A stretch of 64,000 bases of DNA, taken from contig CM033718.1 in the NCBI GenBank assembly GCA_019671005.1, positions 33,310,508 through 33,374,507 of the forward strand, in the 5' to 3' direction. The notes beneath the pieces are model-generated. The model saw only the letters and a program-made list of their open reading frames with translations. It was not told where the DNA came from and made no database searches. The position numbers and the translations under genes are program-made. How positions within the stretch are numbered: position 1 is the stretch's first letter; each line of letters starts with the position of its first letter. This document shows positions 12,341 through 24,300 of this stretch, piece after piece. The DNA comes from Hibiscus mutabilis. Lineage: Eukaryota; Streptophyta; Magnoliopsida; Malvales; Malvaceae.

Positions 12341-13140
12341 CGAGAAAGCCTCAGACCTCGCTTACATTATTCGGAGGTCTCCAATTCAGAATAGACTGAA
12401 TCTTGCTTAGATCGACTTTAATTTCTTCAACCGAGATAACGTGGCCAAGGAAAGAAACTTTTGGTGACCAAAATTCACATTTGGAGAACTTGGCATACAA
12501 TTGATGTTCTCAGAGTGTTTGCAAGACAATTCGGAGGTGTTTAGCATGTTCCTCCTTATTCCGAGAGTAAAACAAGATGTCGTCGATGAAGACAACTACG
12601 AATTTGTCAAGATTGGGCTTGAATACGCGACTCATGAGATCCATGATACAACTGGAGCATTCGTTAACCTGAATGGCATTACGAGGATTTCGAGGTGGCT
12701 ATATCGAGTATGAAAGGTTGTCTTGGGTACGTCTTGTTCTTTTACTTTCGTTTGATAGTACCCCAATCGAAGGTCGATCTTAGAGAACCGAAAGTATCCC
12801 TGAGTTGATCAAAAAGATCTTCAATTCTAGGTAGGGGATACCGATTCTTGATAATGAGCTTGTTTAACTAACGATAGTCAATACAAAGCCGCATAGTCCC
12901 GTCTTTCTTCTTTACAAACAGGACTAGAGCACTTGTTAGCCCAAAGGGCATAACTAGGAACACGTAGTGACCATAACGAGTCTTGAAAGCCGATTTAAAT
13001 GACAATAATTGATGCATAGCCTCATCATCTTGTCCTTCTTCTCAAAGGTCAATAGGGGTGCTCCCCAGGGTGCTTTGTCTTGTAGCTCTTGGAGCTGCTC
13101 TTGAGTTCTTTCAATTCAACAGGTGCCATTCAATAAGGTG
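12341..13140 (-). pseudogene. Element B reverse transcriptase, with an internal duplication
   Basis: The catalytic FIDD motif is at 12582-12594. The layout is abnormal. Reading leftwards, a first finger segment (APWGAP...MMRLCINY, about 13075-13010) is followed at once by TRYGHYVFLVMPFGLTSA (about 12985-12940). Then comes a second finger segment (LFVKKKDGTMRLCIDYR and KNRYPLPRIEDLF, about 12930-12835), and a second TRY..LVMPFRLTNAP block (about 12700-12650) before FIDD. Two stretches normally present once are thus present twice, pointing to template switching or unequal recombination. Stops and frameshifts also occur. Confidence 0.85.
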
Positions 13141-13780
13141 TTATGGACACTAGAGTTGTTCCTAGTTGAACTTCAATCCCGAATTCAAGTTCATCTTGTA
13201 TAGTCATGGCAGCAAATATTGAGGTTGGTTTTCTATCAATTAGGAGGATTGTTTCTTTTCCTAAACCCAGAGATACAATCACCAATTTTGGCAATCTACC
13301 CAGGCCTCGTGTTTACTTAACCAATCTAACCCCAATATCAAGTCAAATTCACAAAATGGCAAGACATAAAGATCAATAGGAAAGGGGACATTTCGAATGG
13401 TCAAGGAAGCTTGCTTGTGGCGCAAGTTAATGGGTGTTTTTCCTCTAATGGATTTAAAACTACAATATTTGATTCAAAATTTTTGGGTTTTAATTTTAGC
13501 TTGTTGATCAAGGTACAACAAAAAATGAATGGGTCGACCCTGAATCAATTAAAGCAGATGCATGACTGGAATTTAACTCAATGGTACCTGCGATAACATC
13601 GGGAGCTTCTTCATCATCTTTACCACGAATGTGGTACATACGAGCAGGGGCTCGAGATTCCTGATGAGTTGTAGCATTCGAATAGGAGCCCTTATGTTTG
13701 CCCTGATTCCCAAACTTGGTTTGTCTAAGTACTTTGTTTCTGTTAGGAGAAGCTGAGCTAGCAATTGCAGAAGCTCGATT
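13141..13780 (-). pseudogene. Element B aspartic protease and protease-RT linker
   Basis: The protease would cut the gag-pol polyprotein. The minus strand reads YHIRGKDDEEAPDVIAG, then ALIDSGSTHSF at about 13530-13555. The active-site D-S-G is intact. The frame stops soon after (a TGA follows FFVVP) and is broken by frameshifts. The flap and the linker towards RT are poorly preserved between 13141 and 13400. Confidence 0.8.
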
Positions 13781-14869
13781 TGAAGCCTTGTTGGGATTCT
13801 AGGGACAATCCTGGATGTAATGATCAGAGGCTACACATGAGTACCATAGATTCTGTTGAGCTCTGCACTGTCCAATATGATGTTTCTGGCAGAACTTGCA
13901 AAGAGGGTATTGATTAGCTTTAGCATGATTCCCCGTGCTATCAATAGAAACAATAGGGGTTGATGTCTTTACAATCGTTTGAGGTTTTAGGATGTAATTA
14001 CTCTTCTGATTAGGGGTATAGTTTGAAGAGTCTTTACAATCATTCCTGGGTATAGTTTGAAGAGTGTCCCTCGCGTCTTTCTAAGGCTTTCATCTTCGCC
14101 TCAGTAGCAATGGCCCGATTTACTGAAGTTTGGAAGTCGGTGATACCCAGAGCAGTGAATATAGGGCTTAATTCATCATTTAAATCCGTCGATGAACATC
14201 CGTCACTTGTTGGCCTCGGTTTTGATATATTCAGACCTATACTTGCAATACTTGCAAAAGTCGCTCACATATTGCTCGATAGGTCGGCCAGCTTTTTGAA
14301 GATACAATAATCACTTTCGGTGTTTCGGTCAAATATTGTTCACTGATATATTTCTTCCTAAACTCATTAGGGAAGAACTTCAAAGTGATAGACTCTGCAG
14401 GAGCAGTCAGGGTAGTGGTTTCCCACTAGCTTAGTGCTTCGTCTGCCAACAAAGCGTTGGCACACTCAAGTTTATGCTCATCAGGGCATGGTAATTGTTT
14501 AGTCAGAATGTGAATAGTGGCCTCTAACCAGTACTCGGCTACTTCAGGATTAGCCTCATCGGTGCTAGTGAAGGTATAGGCCCAATGCTAGGCCAACTTG
14601 TCAATAGGGGCTCGACTTACTACAGGAGCAGTAGGTGGAATCAGATGTTCTCTCTTTAAGGTGGATACAAGATGATCAAACATCTCTTTCACGCGTAACA
14701 AGCACTCTTGTTGTACAAGTTTTACAACTGGGGCTTCCTGTTGAGCTGCGACCTGAGCTCGATGTTGAGCTTGTTCTTGAGTAGGATTTTGCTCCATCCT
14801 CACACTATCTCCTTCGTTTGGGGAGCCTATGGGACTTTCATTATCCCGACCAAGTCTTGTTTCTGACAT
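13781..14869 (-). pseudogene. Element B gag with zinc knuckles
   Basis: Gag forms the virus-like particle and binds RNA. The start is taken at the Met at 14869 (MSETRLGRDNESPIG), which opens 94 codons. Capsid-like sequence continues in the same direction to about 14300 with stops. Near 13905-13803 two knuckle-like cysteine clusters appear (CKFCQKHHIGQC, then SCVASDHYIQDC). The first Cys of the second knuckle seems replaced, since the segment reads WYSCVASDH. Upstream, 14870-14964 is the untranslated leader; no primer-binding site survives. Confidence 0.85.
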
Positions 14870-14964
14870 TCTAGTTCAATTAGAACAATAAGAGTTTTAG
14901 TTTTCACATTTAAGCAACAATACAAGCTTATATCAAGTCTCCTAGGTGGCACAATATCCTATAT

Positions 14965-15163
14965 GATGCACTCCCCATATTTTTCATGTTATCTGATTAA
15001 GTCCTTCTAAATTGGTCTCTTATTTCATTTAGTCTTTCAATTAGATCCCTGGCTAATAAATTTAGCTTAAATTATAGGTTCAATTAAGCTATCAACTTAA
15101 GCAATTGGTTTCAATACTCCTAGGCTAAGATTTAGGGTGTTACAACTCTCCCCTCCTTTAAAG
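14965..15163 (-). repeat. Truncated 5' LTR of element B with an upstream polypurine tract
   Basis: The block 14965-15144 repeats 9808-9988 almost base for base (for example CCCCATATTTTTCATGTTAT) and ends at the same TGTAACACCC start. Only the first 180 bp of the LTR remain, joined directly to the gag leader. The purine tract copy AAAGGAGGGGAGAGT follows at 15145-15163. Since such a tract normally precedes a 3' LTR, this is a rearranged junction and not an ordinary 5' LTR. Confidence 0.8.
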
Positions 15164-15792
15164 AAAATTATTTATTTAATGCATGACTACTCATAATCGA
15201 ACATGAACCTAAGACCAAATACATAGAAAATTAACACCATTGAAGTGAACCATTACCTTGATTTAAATTCTTCAATGATGAAGACTCAAATTCACTTATA
15301 ATAGTCATTAACTAAGACAAACACAAGCTTCTTCAATGAAAAATAATAATAATTTCCATTCGGTTATAGAGAAATAACCTAAGGAAGAAGATGATGGCAT
15401 ATGATCCTCTTTTTCTTTTTTCCTTTTTCTCTAAGAATGGCCGCTCACTAACCCCCTCATTTCTTTTAAATTTTCACCATTTTTTATTCATAAATTGATT
15501 ATTATTCACCACCTATTTAATATAACAATAACACTTGTATTCCACCATTTCTATATGGTCTAATAGCCATGTAGAGAACAAGTTTCACCACGAATTCAAT
15601 TTAGTCCTTTCACCACTTTCTCATTTATACAATTTAGCCTAAAAACTATTTGAATCAATATCCCACAATTCGACTCCAATTGTAGACTAATTAAACTCAA
15701 TGGTTCTAGGTACTATCCCAAGGGTTCAATAAGAGAACTCTAAAAATACTAAAATTACTTATAAATGCTAGCCCGAATTTTGGGGTGTTACA
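15164..15792 (-). repeat. Partial LTR of another retrotransposon family
   Basis: Read on the minus strand it begins TGTAACACCCCAAAATTCGG at 15792 and continues for about 630 bp before meeting the purine tract of the neighbouring block. The start has the TGTAACACCCC signature of the Ty3/gypsy LTRs here, but the interior does not match families 1 or 2. The 3' portion is missing. Confidence 0.6.
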
Positions 15793-16250
15793 CTCCATTT
15801 ATATCTTACTGAAACTTTATAAAGAAAGGAAGCGCAAGTATAGATCGATGAGCTCAGTAATGAGTTGAGGGATATGGAAAATACATTGTCAATAGCAGCT
15901 TTTGTAGGAAAAAATGCAACAAAATACATTGTCAATAACATCATTTCTTCTAACAAAGGACACTAAAGATATAGTTTTTAGCAGCCTTTGTTCCTTCAAA
16001 CGCACTAAAGACCTTATCTTTAGTGGCATTTTTTTCCTAGAAATGCCATTATTGACTATGTCTTTAGCGGCGTTGTTGATATGTAACTCAAGTTTTTGCA
16101 GCGTTTCTGTTCACAAACGCCCATAACTATTGCGGCATGTGATCTAGCGGCAGTTCTTGTGGCGTTTTGTCTAGCGTCGAGAAGGATTTTAGAGGTGCTT
16201 TAAAACGCCTCTATAGGACTAAAAACACCACTAAAACCTTGTTTGTAGTG
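15793..16250 (-). mobile_element. Terminal fragment of a CACTA (En/Spm-like) DNA transposon
   Basis: The right end, read on the minus strand, starts CACTACAAACAAGG, the diagnostic CACTA inverted-repeat end. Over the next 300 bp there are repeated subterminal motifs of the type CTTTAGTGGC and CTTTAGCGGCG, some in inverted pairs (for example ACTAAAG/CTTTAGT around 16002-16022). Such arrays are transposase-binding regions in this superfamily. No opposite CACTA end or transposase is visible, so this is a truncated end. The left boundary is uncertain. Confidence 0.8.
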
Positions 16251-17639
16251 TAAGGAAAGCAATATCCTGACATCATTACCAAAGAAGCACAATCCATATG
16301 ATTTATTTTCCTGTCTGTTAGATCAAATCATGATTAACAATCCAAATTGTTTCTCAAGAAATAAAAACTCCCAATTTGTGTGACATTAACTACTCCTATA
16401 AATGAGTGACACATGGTGGAAGAATTTGGAAACCAGGTATTTTATAATCTGAATAGTTTCGGTCTTGGGCTTTTAAAATGTAATGGGTTTTGTATTTTTG
16501 TAGTAATATTTGGAATGGTAGCAAAAAAATTATGGAGTTTTATTTTTTTATTTATTTGGGCTTTCTTTATTTTCATTTTTGAATTTTAATTTGGGCCTTA
16601 ATTAAGAGAGAAAAATAATATTATTAACAATAAAGGATCAAACATAATTAGAGTATAACAGTGGTCTAATTGATAAAACTTGTAGTTCATTGATCAAAAT
16701 AGAATTAGACAAAAAAATATGAGTTCAGATTCTAGCGAAGAGAAATTATTATTGCAGAGTAGTAACCGACAGGGACAACGTCAGGATTGAACACTGGGAC
16801 ATACTAAAATTTTAATTTTAAAAATTCAATGGATTGTTAAGAATTTAAACTTAAAATTTAGGGAGCAAGCCTTAAGTTAACTAATTCTTAAACTTATAGG
16901 GACCTAAATTATTATTAGATAAAAAAAATTAGGGCACGAGCTCATCCTTCTTTAATTTAACCCCAACTTGATTAAATATTTGATAAGTCATTGCATTTTA
17001 ATTTAAGTACTTATTTTTTATAGGAACCAAAATATTATTAAACCAAAATTTATCAACTATTTAAAAATTTCAAGATGGACCTAGTCTAAAGAAGCTTTGT
17101 TCCTAGTAGGCGAGTTATGTTAGGGTTGAGATTTTTTTGATTAAGTAGATATAATTACATTCTTACGACGAATGTCAAGATTCAAACTCATATATGATGA
17201 GATAACATGAGTATTTATGGTCACTCGACCAATTGGTAGATCTCACATCAAGGTTGAGATTTAATCCTATTAGAATATAATCACTACATATTTTCAAGAT
17301 TTTTTTATGGGCAAGATCAAATTTCCCAATCAAGCATATTTTCAATCCCCACAATGATTCTTTAATTTATAAACAAAGACATAAGTTATAACTTCCAAAA
17401 ATATTAAAAGGGGGCAATTGAGCAACTAAATCTGTATCTTTATTGGCATGTTTGGTAAATAGTGGTCTAAGCCAAAATTAGAGGTTTAAGTTAAAATTAG
17501 AAGTTTAACTACTCAAATTCCTAATTTGGATGTTTGGTGAAAAGTGGATTGTGTAATCACTAATTTTGTTTGGTTTCTGATATTATTGTTATTTTATATT
17601 ATTTTTAGTTTCATTATTATTAATAATATTTTTATTATT
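16251..17639. other. AT-rich interval with no gene
   Basis: No coding motif, RNA gene or repeat boundary can be supported here. Homopolymer-rich stretches (for example 16520-16620) and short random ORFs are all I see. Confidence 0.6.
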
Positions 17640-18067
17640 TAATATACATCCAAAAAATATATAATAACATCCCATTTAGTTAATGTTCAGTCTAGTTCAT
17701 TCACAAAATAAAAACCCAAAAATATTTACATTTAGCCCGTTTTGGGCCCAAATATTAAAACCTTAGCCCTAATTTAACATAATAACCCTTTTGTCTTATG
17801 CGCAGCCCAATCCCAACCGTTGGATCAAATCTAATCCCACGATCCAGATTGCATCTATAGATTGACCCCCAGCTTCTCTATTTGCGCGTGGGATTCACGA
17901 CCACGACGCTTAGTCTCCTCCACACGCGTGACAGGTCCTTCACCTCCTTCATCCACATGGTGCCACCACCGTCGATCGCACTGCCACCGTACAATTGCCA
18001 CCATCAGACGTACAAAGAAACAATAAAAAAGATGGGATGTCATAATATCATTAGCCAATCCATCCAA
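17640..18067 (+). repeat. Possible Ogre/Tat-like LTR fragment
   Basis: Its makeup resembles the upstream part of the Ogre-like LTR at about 49150-49330: AT-rich sequence, then a CCGTTGGATC/ATCCAGAT-type segment, then a GC-rich stretch with ACACGCG. The match is in architecture and short words, not a long alignment. Short overlapping ORFs here (17855-18067 minus, 17882-18073 plus) look like by-products of the GC-rich stretch. Confidence 0.35.
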
Positions 18068-18245
18068 CAGTAAAGAGTAAGTTTTTTCTTTATTATTTTA
18101 CATGTAAACAGATATAAATCCGCAACAAAAATCTTGTAAAAAAGAGATTGGAATGAATAAAACAAAAAAAAAAGTTCAAATACCAATGGATGCTTATGCG
18201 AAGGGTCGTGAGATTTTATCTTAGCATTATCCAAAGGTTCACAAG

Positions 18246-19509
18246 TCATACCTGGTTGTAAAGCACAGAATTGGATTGTTCAATCGCAACCTTACCTTCT
18301 TCCTTAGCTTCGTGCATAGCCTTATCAAAGTCAGCTTGATTTTTAGCAGTGAGTATGTTGCTGCAACATATCTTGGGCAAACCTTCTTTAAATAGACCTT
18401 TGTCAGTGTCCACCAGGTGACAGTCTTTATAGTTATCCATGTACTTCGGTGTGCTAAAGACGTTGAATGTGATCTTCTAATTGTTCATCTTTGCGATGAA
18501 ATTATCGTTCTCACAGTCAATCACGATTTGCCCCATGGCTAAGAATGCTTTCCCCAAGATGATGGGAGCATTCTTATTAGCTTCGCAGTCAAGGATGATG
18601 AAGTCTTCCGAGAAGACAAACTTATCTACCTTAACAAGCACATCTTTAATTCTACCATCGGATCGGATTTGAGATCTATCAGCCAATTGAAGGATCACCA
18701 ATGTAGGCCTTGCTTTTCCCATCCCTAATCTTTTGAACACAGATTTTGGCCTCAAGTTCACACTTGCATCGAGATCACATAAGGCACAACCTAAATGATT
18801 GTGGCCTATCGAGCATAGAATGGTGACAATTTGAGCATCACTCACGTTCCTCTTCTTTTTTACGATCTTATTCAGAATCTTTGCATAGATCGGCATCTGG
18901 TCATTGATGTGCAACTATTTGAGCATCTCCAGAAATTTTTGGTGCTCGACATCTTGTTTCTAAGCTTTCAATATCTATGGGAATAGAGGTTGTGGTATGG
19001 GGTCGTCCTGTGGCTTACTAGATGCAGGTGTAGCCTTAGCCTCATTTTCCTTGCCTTCAGTAGCAAGGTCACTCACAGTATCAAACACAAGAGATTGTTC
19101 ATTTGGTAAAAGTGCATCAACGAATGGCTTGCTTGGAGTAGGATCTACTAGAGAGCTTCGCAAACTTGGCTTCTATCTTTAATTACGTGCCACTACATAG
19201 AGTGATGGTGTTGCATTGCTCTGCATTGAAGGCCTTAGTGACTTTAGTATCACTACGTAATATGCCAGGTGGTCTTGTTTTCAACATTTGGGTGATCTAC
19301 ACAATAGTTTATCAAGCAAGAAAAGGAAGAAACAGAGAGTCCTTGACAAAAGTCATTTCATGTAGTCCAACTATGCTGCATGCCTCATCTCCATCAGCCT
19401 CTCTTAATGGCATCATTCGTTGAGGAAAATCGTCTAGCTTTACCCTGGTTGTTCTGTGCAAGCTCGGACTAGGACTATCGTCTAAACGCGTTCCCCTTTG
19501 AAGTAGCAT
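18246..19509 (-). pseudogene. Athila-like gag tail and protease fragment
   Basis: The minus strand shows a gag/linker region (19509-18975, with stops and frameshifts) and then a protease segment (18914-18477): INDQMPIYAKIL, ALCDLDASVNL, GRIKDVLVKVDKF and APIILGKAFLA. The active-site motif reads D-L-D where D-L-G is usual, so it is probably dead. After one TAG at 18477-18479 the same frame continues to 18246 (VFSTPKYMDNYKDCHLVDT). It is related to the protease at 63241-63916 but clearly a different copy. The rest of this element is absent on both sides. Confidence 0.85.
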
Positions 19510-20061
19510 CCAAGTGTGTCTTATATAGGTTGTGAAACTAGGGTTTTAATACCCTAATGTATACGCGGCTTCTTTAAAGAAAAGCCATTGGTTTCCTGTT
19601 TTTTAAAGTGTTGCGTATTTGGGAGGAAGTCCACATGGGCAGAAATAGATTCATCTCCAACTCGTCATGCATCATTAGCTTCAGCCATGCAATTTGATCC
19701 TCTCCTGCTCCGACAATCCTCCAGCATCCTACTCATGTACCACAAAGCACCACATTTCCCGTGAAAAGAACCAATATATATGACATTTTAAGTACATGTG
19801 GTGTAACTCCCTATCTATATGAAAATATGTACAATCTATCCTAAATTCAACCTAAATGAGCAATAATATATGCAAAAGATAAAGAATAAAGGCGTATAAC
19901 ATAGGTCGATTAAGCACTCGTCAAGTAACATGTGATTGTACTTAAGTAGGTACAATGTTATACTTGAATTTAGGTTTGATGGTTCTTGATGGACCTTGAT
20001 ACCTTGTTGTGTGTGCTTTACAGGATTGTATATCGAGGTAAGAATTTCTTCGTGTATTGTA
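19510..20061. other. Interval with no recognisable gene
   Basis: This lies between the Athila-like fragment and a doubtful integrase relic. I see no conserved motif. It may be the leader of the same minus element. Confidence 0.5.
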
Positions 20062-20820
20062 TTATGGTTAGTACGTGGTATATTTTGGGAATGTCAATTT
20101 GTACAAACTTTTGCCGTGAGTTTTGGGAGACAGTGAAGAGGCGTGTGTTTGAGATCATTGATAAGTGTTTGACTTGCCGTTAGTGGGAGTCAAACATTAA
20201 ACTCTTTAGACTTGTTCTCCTAGATTTTCTCATTATAAATTCAATATAATGACCGTGGGTTTTGTAAAAGATTTTTGGGTGCAGAAATTCGATTGGGTTA
20301 CATTTTTAGTAATGATATATTTCTCGGTAAGTATCGTTCACTTATTTTCGGTAAGGAAGAATTCTAGGAGGAAAGTCTACTCTGATTGATTGTAGTTTGG
20401 GTTGTGTGACACTGTATTGTGTACATTCTATCTTTTGATATGAGATATGAGGTTCATGGTGAAACCTTGTCCCTTGGTGGGAATTCCACGTGATGACAGA
20501 TTCTAATAAGACTCTTGTGTAAACCGAGTTAGTGAGAGCTTTAATAGTTTCCATTTTGATGTAAACATACCTAGATTTAAGGTTAGTGCTCGATACTAGT
20601 TGAAACGTCTGTCGCTTTCAAAATTCTTGTGTTGGTCAAGCAAGTATATTGATAAATGTTATTTTCAAAGTCAGAGTCTCATTCAAGGAGTCACCATGAG
20701 AGAGATCGTTTCATTTTGGTTATAACAGTTGTTTACCTCGTGTTCTTTTAAATTGTACGGAGTTGTGGGAAGATCTTTCGTACATTCACCTTTTGGGTCT
20801 TACCGCATAACTTAGATTCC
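20062..20820 (+). pseudogene. Very degraded Ty3/gypsy integrase-like relic (doubtful)
   Basis: REFWETVKRRVFEIIDKCLTCR at about 20118-20183 resembles the end of an integrase zinc domain (compare FVSKCLNC at 1-60). Scattered later words, such as a GIPRDD segment near 20475 and GYNSC near 20720, fall in the expected order for an integrase core. There are many stops and no continuous alignment, so this could be chance. Confidence 0.3.
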
Positions 20821-20921
20821 ATTGATGACGTATTCATGAGATGAATTTCACGAGGTATACTTGAGTTATTCCATGCCTTTAATAATGCACCGACTAAGAA
20901 TAAATATCTTAAAATAATTAG

Positions 20922-21215
20922 TGTAACCCTCTAGACCGGCCAATGCGGATTGACCATGTCTAACAGGGCGCGTCTCAAATTAAATACTCAAGTAGAAAAC
21001 ATGTTGAAAACACAAGCACTAATTTGAAATAATAGTTACAAAAAGAACCGTCATGAGATGGTGATGATATGAATAGACATATCAAATATCAGTTACAAAA
21101 TATGTACTATCAAGTATTGTAGCAAAATGCTCATAGTATAAAATCATAAATCCCAAAATAAAATAGGCACATGTCACTCTAAATAACAAGAGGTGGATAG
21201 AAACATTACAATTAG
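20922..21215 (-). repeat. Remnant of the 3' LTR of element A (last ~290 bp)
   Basis: This stretch matches 31679-31970 closely (shared words: TAGACCGGCCAATGC, GAGATGGTGATGATATGAAT), that is, the terminal 290 bp of the 5' LTR of element A. It ends TGTAACCC at 20922, giving a TG/CA boundary. It is fused directly to RT sequence, so RNase H, integrase and most of the 3' LTR have been deleted. The flank at 20917-20921 is ATTAG. Confidence 0.85.
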
Positions 21216-21340
21216 GTGGGTAGACCAGGATGCCATCAATGAATACTACCACAAACTTATCTAAGTAGGGCCGAAAAACCTGATTCATCAGCTCCATAAA
21301 AGCGGGTGGAGCATTAGTCAATCTAAAAGGCATCACTGAA
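21216..21340 (-). pseudogene. Element A reverse transcriptase, palm segment
   Basis: The minus strand reads VMPFRLTNAPPAFMELMNQ, then VFRPYLDKFVVVFIDG. The catalytic pair that should read FIDD is FIDG, so the second Asp is lost. The upstream half of the same RT resumes at 24887, on the other side of the inserted LTR. Confidence 0.9.
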
Positions 21341-24300
21341 TGTAACACCCTAAACTTTGCCTAGGAAGGTTACCACAATCTAAACTATAGGCTAATTGAA
21401 TATATGGGCTAATCAAATTGAAGAAGAACGAGCACTAGCCATCTTTAAGATCAAATAAGTGAAATTAGAACCAAATTGAATTGAAATTAAAACTAGAAGG
21501 CTTAAATGGAAGGATGGAAATGTGAACATGCAAAGATATAAAGATTGCGTGTAAAATTGAATTAAATTAAAGGACTTGACAGATGTTCTCAATTGATGAG
21601 AACATGTGCCTATTGAAATGGTGACTAACGGCATGCATGAATGGAATGATGAACAAAAATTGTATCATCTTCCTCCCAAAGTCATCCTCCATGGCTGAAT
21701 GTTGAGAGAGAAAAAAAAAGCTTCATAGATCATCTTCAATCCATGCTTCTTGATTTAACTTTGATCAAATTAGCTTGGAGAAGGTATATTGCTTGATCCT
21801 ACATGTTATAGGATGCTTGAATCTTGAGATTTTAATGTTATTGTTGCCTAAATTGTTTAGGATTATTGTAATGTATGTTAGGATCATGAATGGCTTCTAG
21901 TAGTACTTGAGATTGTGAATGCTAGTAGCTAAATTGCTAATGAGAGTGTATATGGCTAAAAATAGTTTTGAATAGGGATTGTTTTGATAGGTGAAAACGT
22001 TTAAGCATGCTAATTGAATGTAATACCCTGATTTGGTCACATTCATAGATGAATTGAGGATTTAATAGAGTAAATAAGTTGCTGGAAAATGAATGCACCT
22101 AATTGGATTAGTTAAAACTAGGTAATGGACTGCTCAAATGGTCAATTAGAAGTATAATGTTGATCAAATAGATCAAATTGAATTTCACGTGATAATGCCC
22201 TGTTTTAGCACATTTCTAGATGAAATAGACTGACCTAGACATGTAAGAACATGAAAATAAGCTAAATTACAATGTTAGAACCTTGTTTAGATGAGTTATG
22301 AAGCTAGAAACTCAACCTAGTGTAATCAGCCCAGAATACTCTGTTTTGGGCAGTAACTTTGAAAAATCACCATAAATTGTATAAAATGAATTTAAGGCTT
22401 AAAATTTTATGGACAATGCCTTGACATGTCTACATTTATTAGGAGAAAATAGAACTGAATTCTGGATTGTAGAGAAAAAACACTAGGGACAATGCAAACT
22501 GTCCAGTGTTGTAAATTGCCTTGTCTTTAAGTTAAAAACTGTATTAATTGGCAAAGAACTAAAATGCAAGGCCTATATGGTTAGAAACAAAGTTAAGTTA
22601 TCTTTCCAAATGTGTAAACCTATTGAAATTCTGACGTACGGAATGAAAGTTATGCATGTTTAAGTGAACAGAGTACATGCTACCTATTAACAACAATTTA
22701 GGTAATTGTACACTGTTTTGTGGCATTTGTAAACTGTTTTGGGACATTGATTTCTACCTTGTTTTACATGAATTAGAGTATAGATAAGTGTAGTTAGGTG
22801 TAGTAAAGAATGTATATGAACATGCTGCCAGATTTGTATATGTTGTGTACTAGTAACATTGCCATGATTGAATGATTATGTGAACTTGTTTTAACATGCA
22901 TATACTTGTGTAATATGTTAGAACCAGGAGTGAACTTGGTGGATGAGGAAAGGGTGGAACATCCTAAAGCTAAGAACAAAGGAGTGTGGATCCAAGACTA
23001 GCTAAGCTTGGAGTATTGTGAGTGTAGTTTACTTGAGAGTTAGGACTAGGTCCTAACTAAAGCAAGCATGTCTAAATTCTTGAATTGTTAATTGACTTAA
23101 TATGATCTTGATCTATAAGGGAAGAATGATTAAAGAAATGCATGAAACTTGATCATATCCTTGAATTCATGTTTGACTCGATTGCTAAGCATGTTTAAGT
23201 GGTAACATTGCTACTTGTATGCGTCATGTGGCATGTGATCAAATGCTTAAAGAAATTGCTTGTAATGTTATCCCACTTGATGAAATGAACACATGCAAAT
23301 TACATGATATGTGAGCTATGGCTCAATTGGCGTAAGGGCCTAGTATGAAATGAACTTGCCTGACATGATCTTAAACTCGAAATACTTGCATAAATGGCTT
23401 AAATTGAACAACCTTGGTAGCTAGTTTGACTAGGTAGAAGGGCATGCCTTAGAATCTATAGCTCATTGTGTCAGGGTGGACTACGATCCAGGGCTAAGGC
23501 CCCTATTTTGCGACAGACGAAGGGTACGTTTGTGGTCTTTGGCGATAGTAGGAGGGTTGACCAGCACTACGATGCATCTTGTGGCGACAATTGGTTGGAG
23601 ACTCGATTACCTATAAAAACTAAGTACCGAGGGGGTTGTTTAATTGATAACAAATGAGATAACAATCCTATAACACATGCTACTTGTCTTGAAAGTTATA
23701 TAATGAATGTTACTTGACATGAAAGCCTTGAATTGTATGTTACTTGGCATGAAAGCCACGAATTGCATGTTACTTGTCATGTAAGCATGATTTGCTTGAT
23801 TCTTGATATGAAAGTAAGTATAAATTATGATTCATTGTCTCTTGTTCCTTATGCTAGTCTAATTCTTGAAATCCTTAGCTAGGATCATTCTAATGCTTGG
23901 AATCCTTAGCTAGGATCATTCTTGTTTAATTGACACTTAACTTGATATAGCAAATGGTTAGAACTAGTTACTACCTCACTAAGTACATTCTTGTACTTAT
24001 CACTATTGTTTTCATTCTTCCCAACCTACAGGATAAAGGATTCGAATGTTGCTTGATCTTGAAGCCTAATTTCTTGAGCTAGAAGCAAGACACAAGCAAA
24101 GTTCAAGTATGGTTTCATACTTGTTTTGTATATCTCCTAGATTGGTGGCACTAGAATGTATATGGTTTATCTTGATCATGCATTTTGAAAGTTGAGTACT
24201 TGTATATATTGTCCTTGTTTGGGCCTTTTATGTTATGAACTTGGTTGATAATGTGAAACATGTTTTAAACTTAACTTACATGAAATGGAATAGTGTTTGC

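Noticed and set aside
13573..13764. A 63-codon minus ORF in element B as a separate gene
   Set aside because: It is an out-of-frame reading of the protease region; the true frame carries DSG.
16640..17260. Phrases such as GGTCTAATTGATAAAACTTG and GACCAATTGGTAGATC that recall tRNA A-box sequence
   Set aside because: No B-box at the right distance and no cloverleaf could be drawn.
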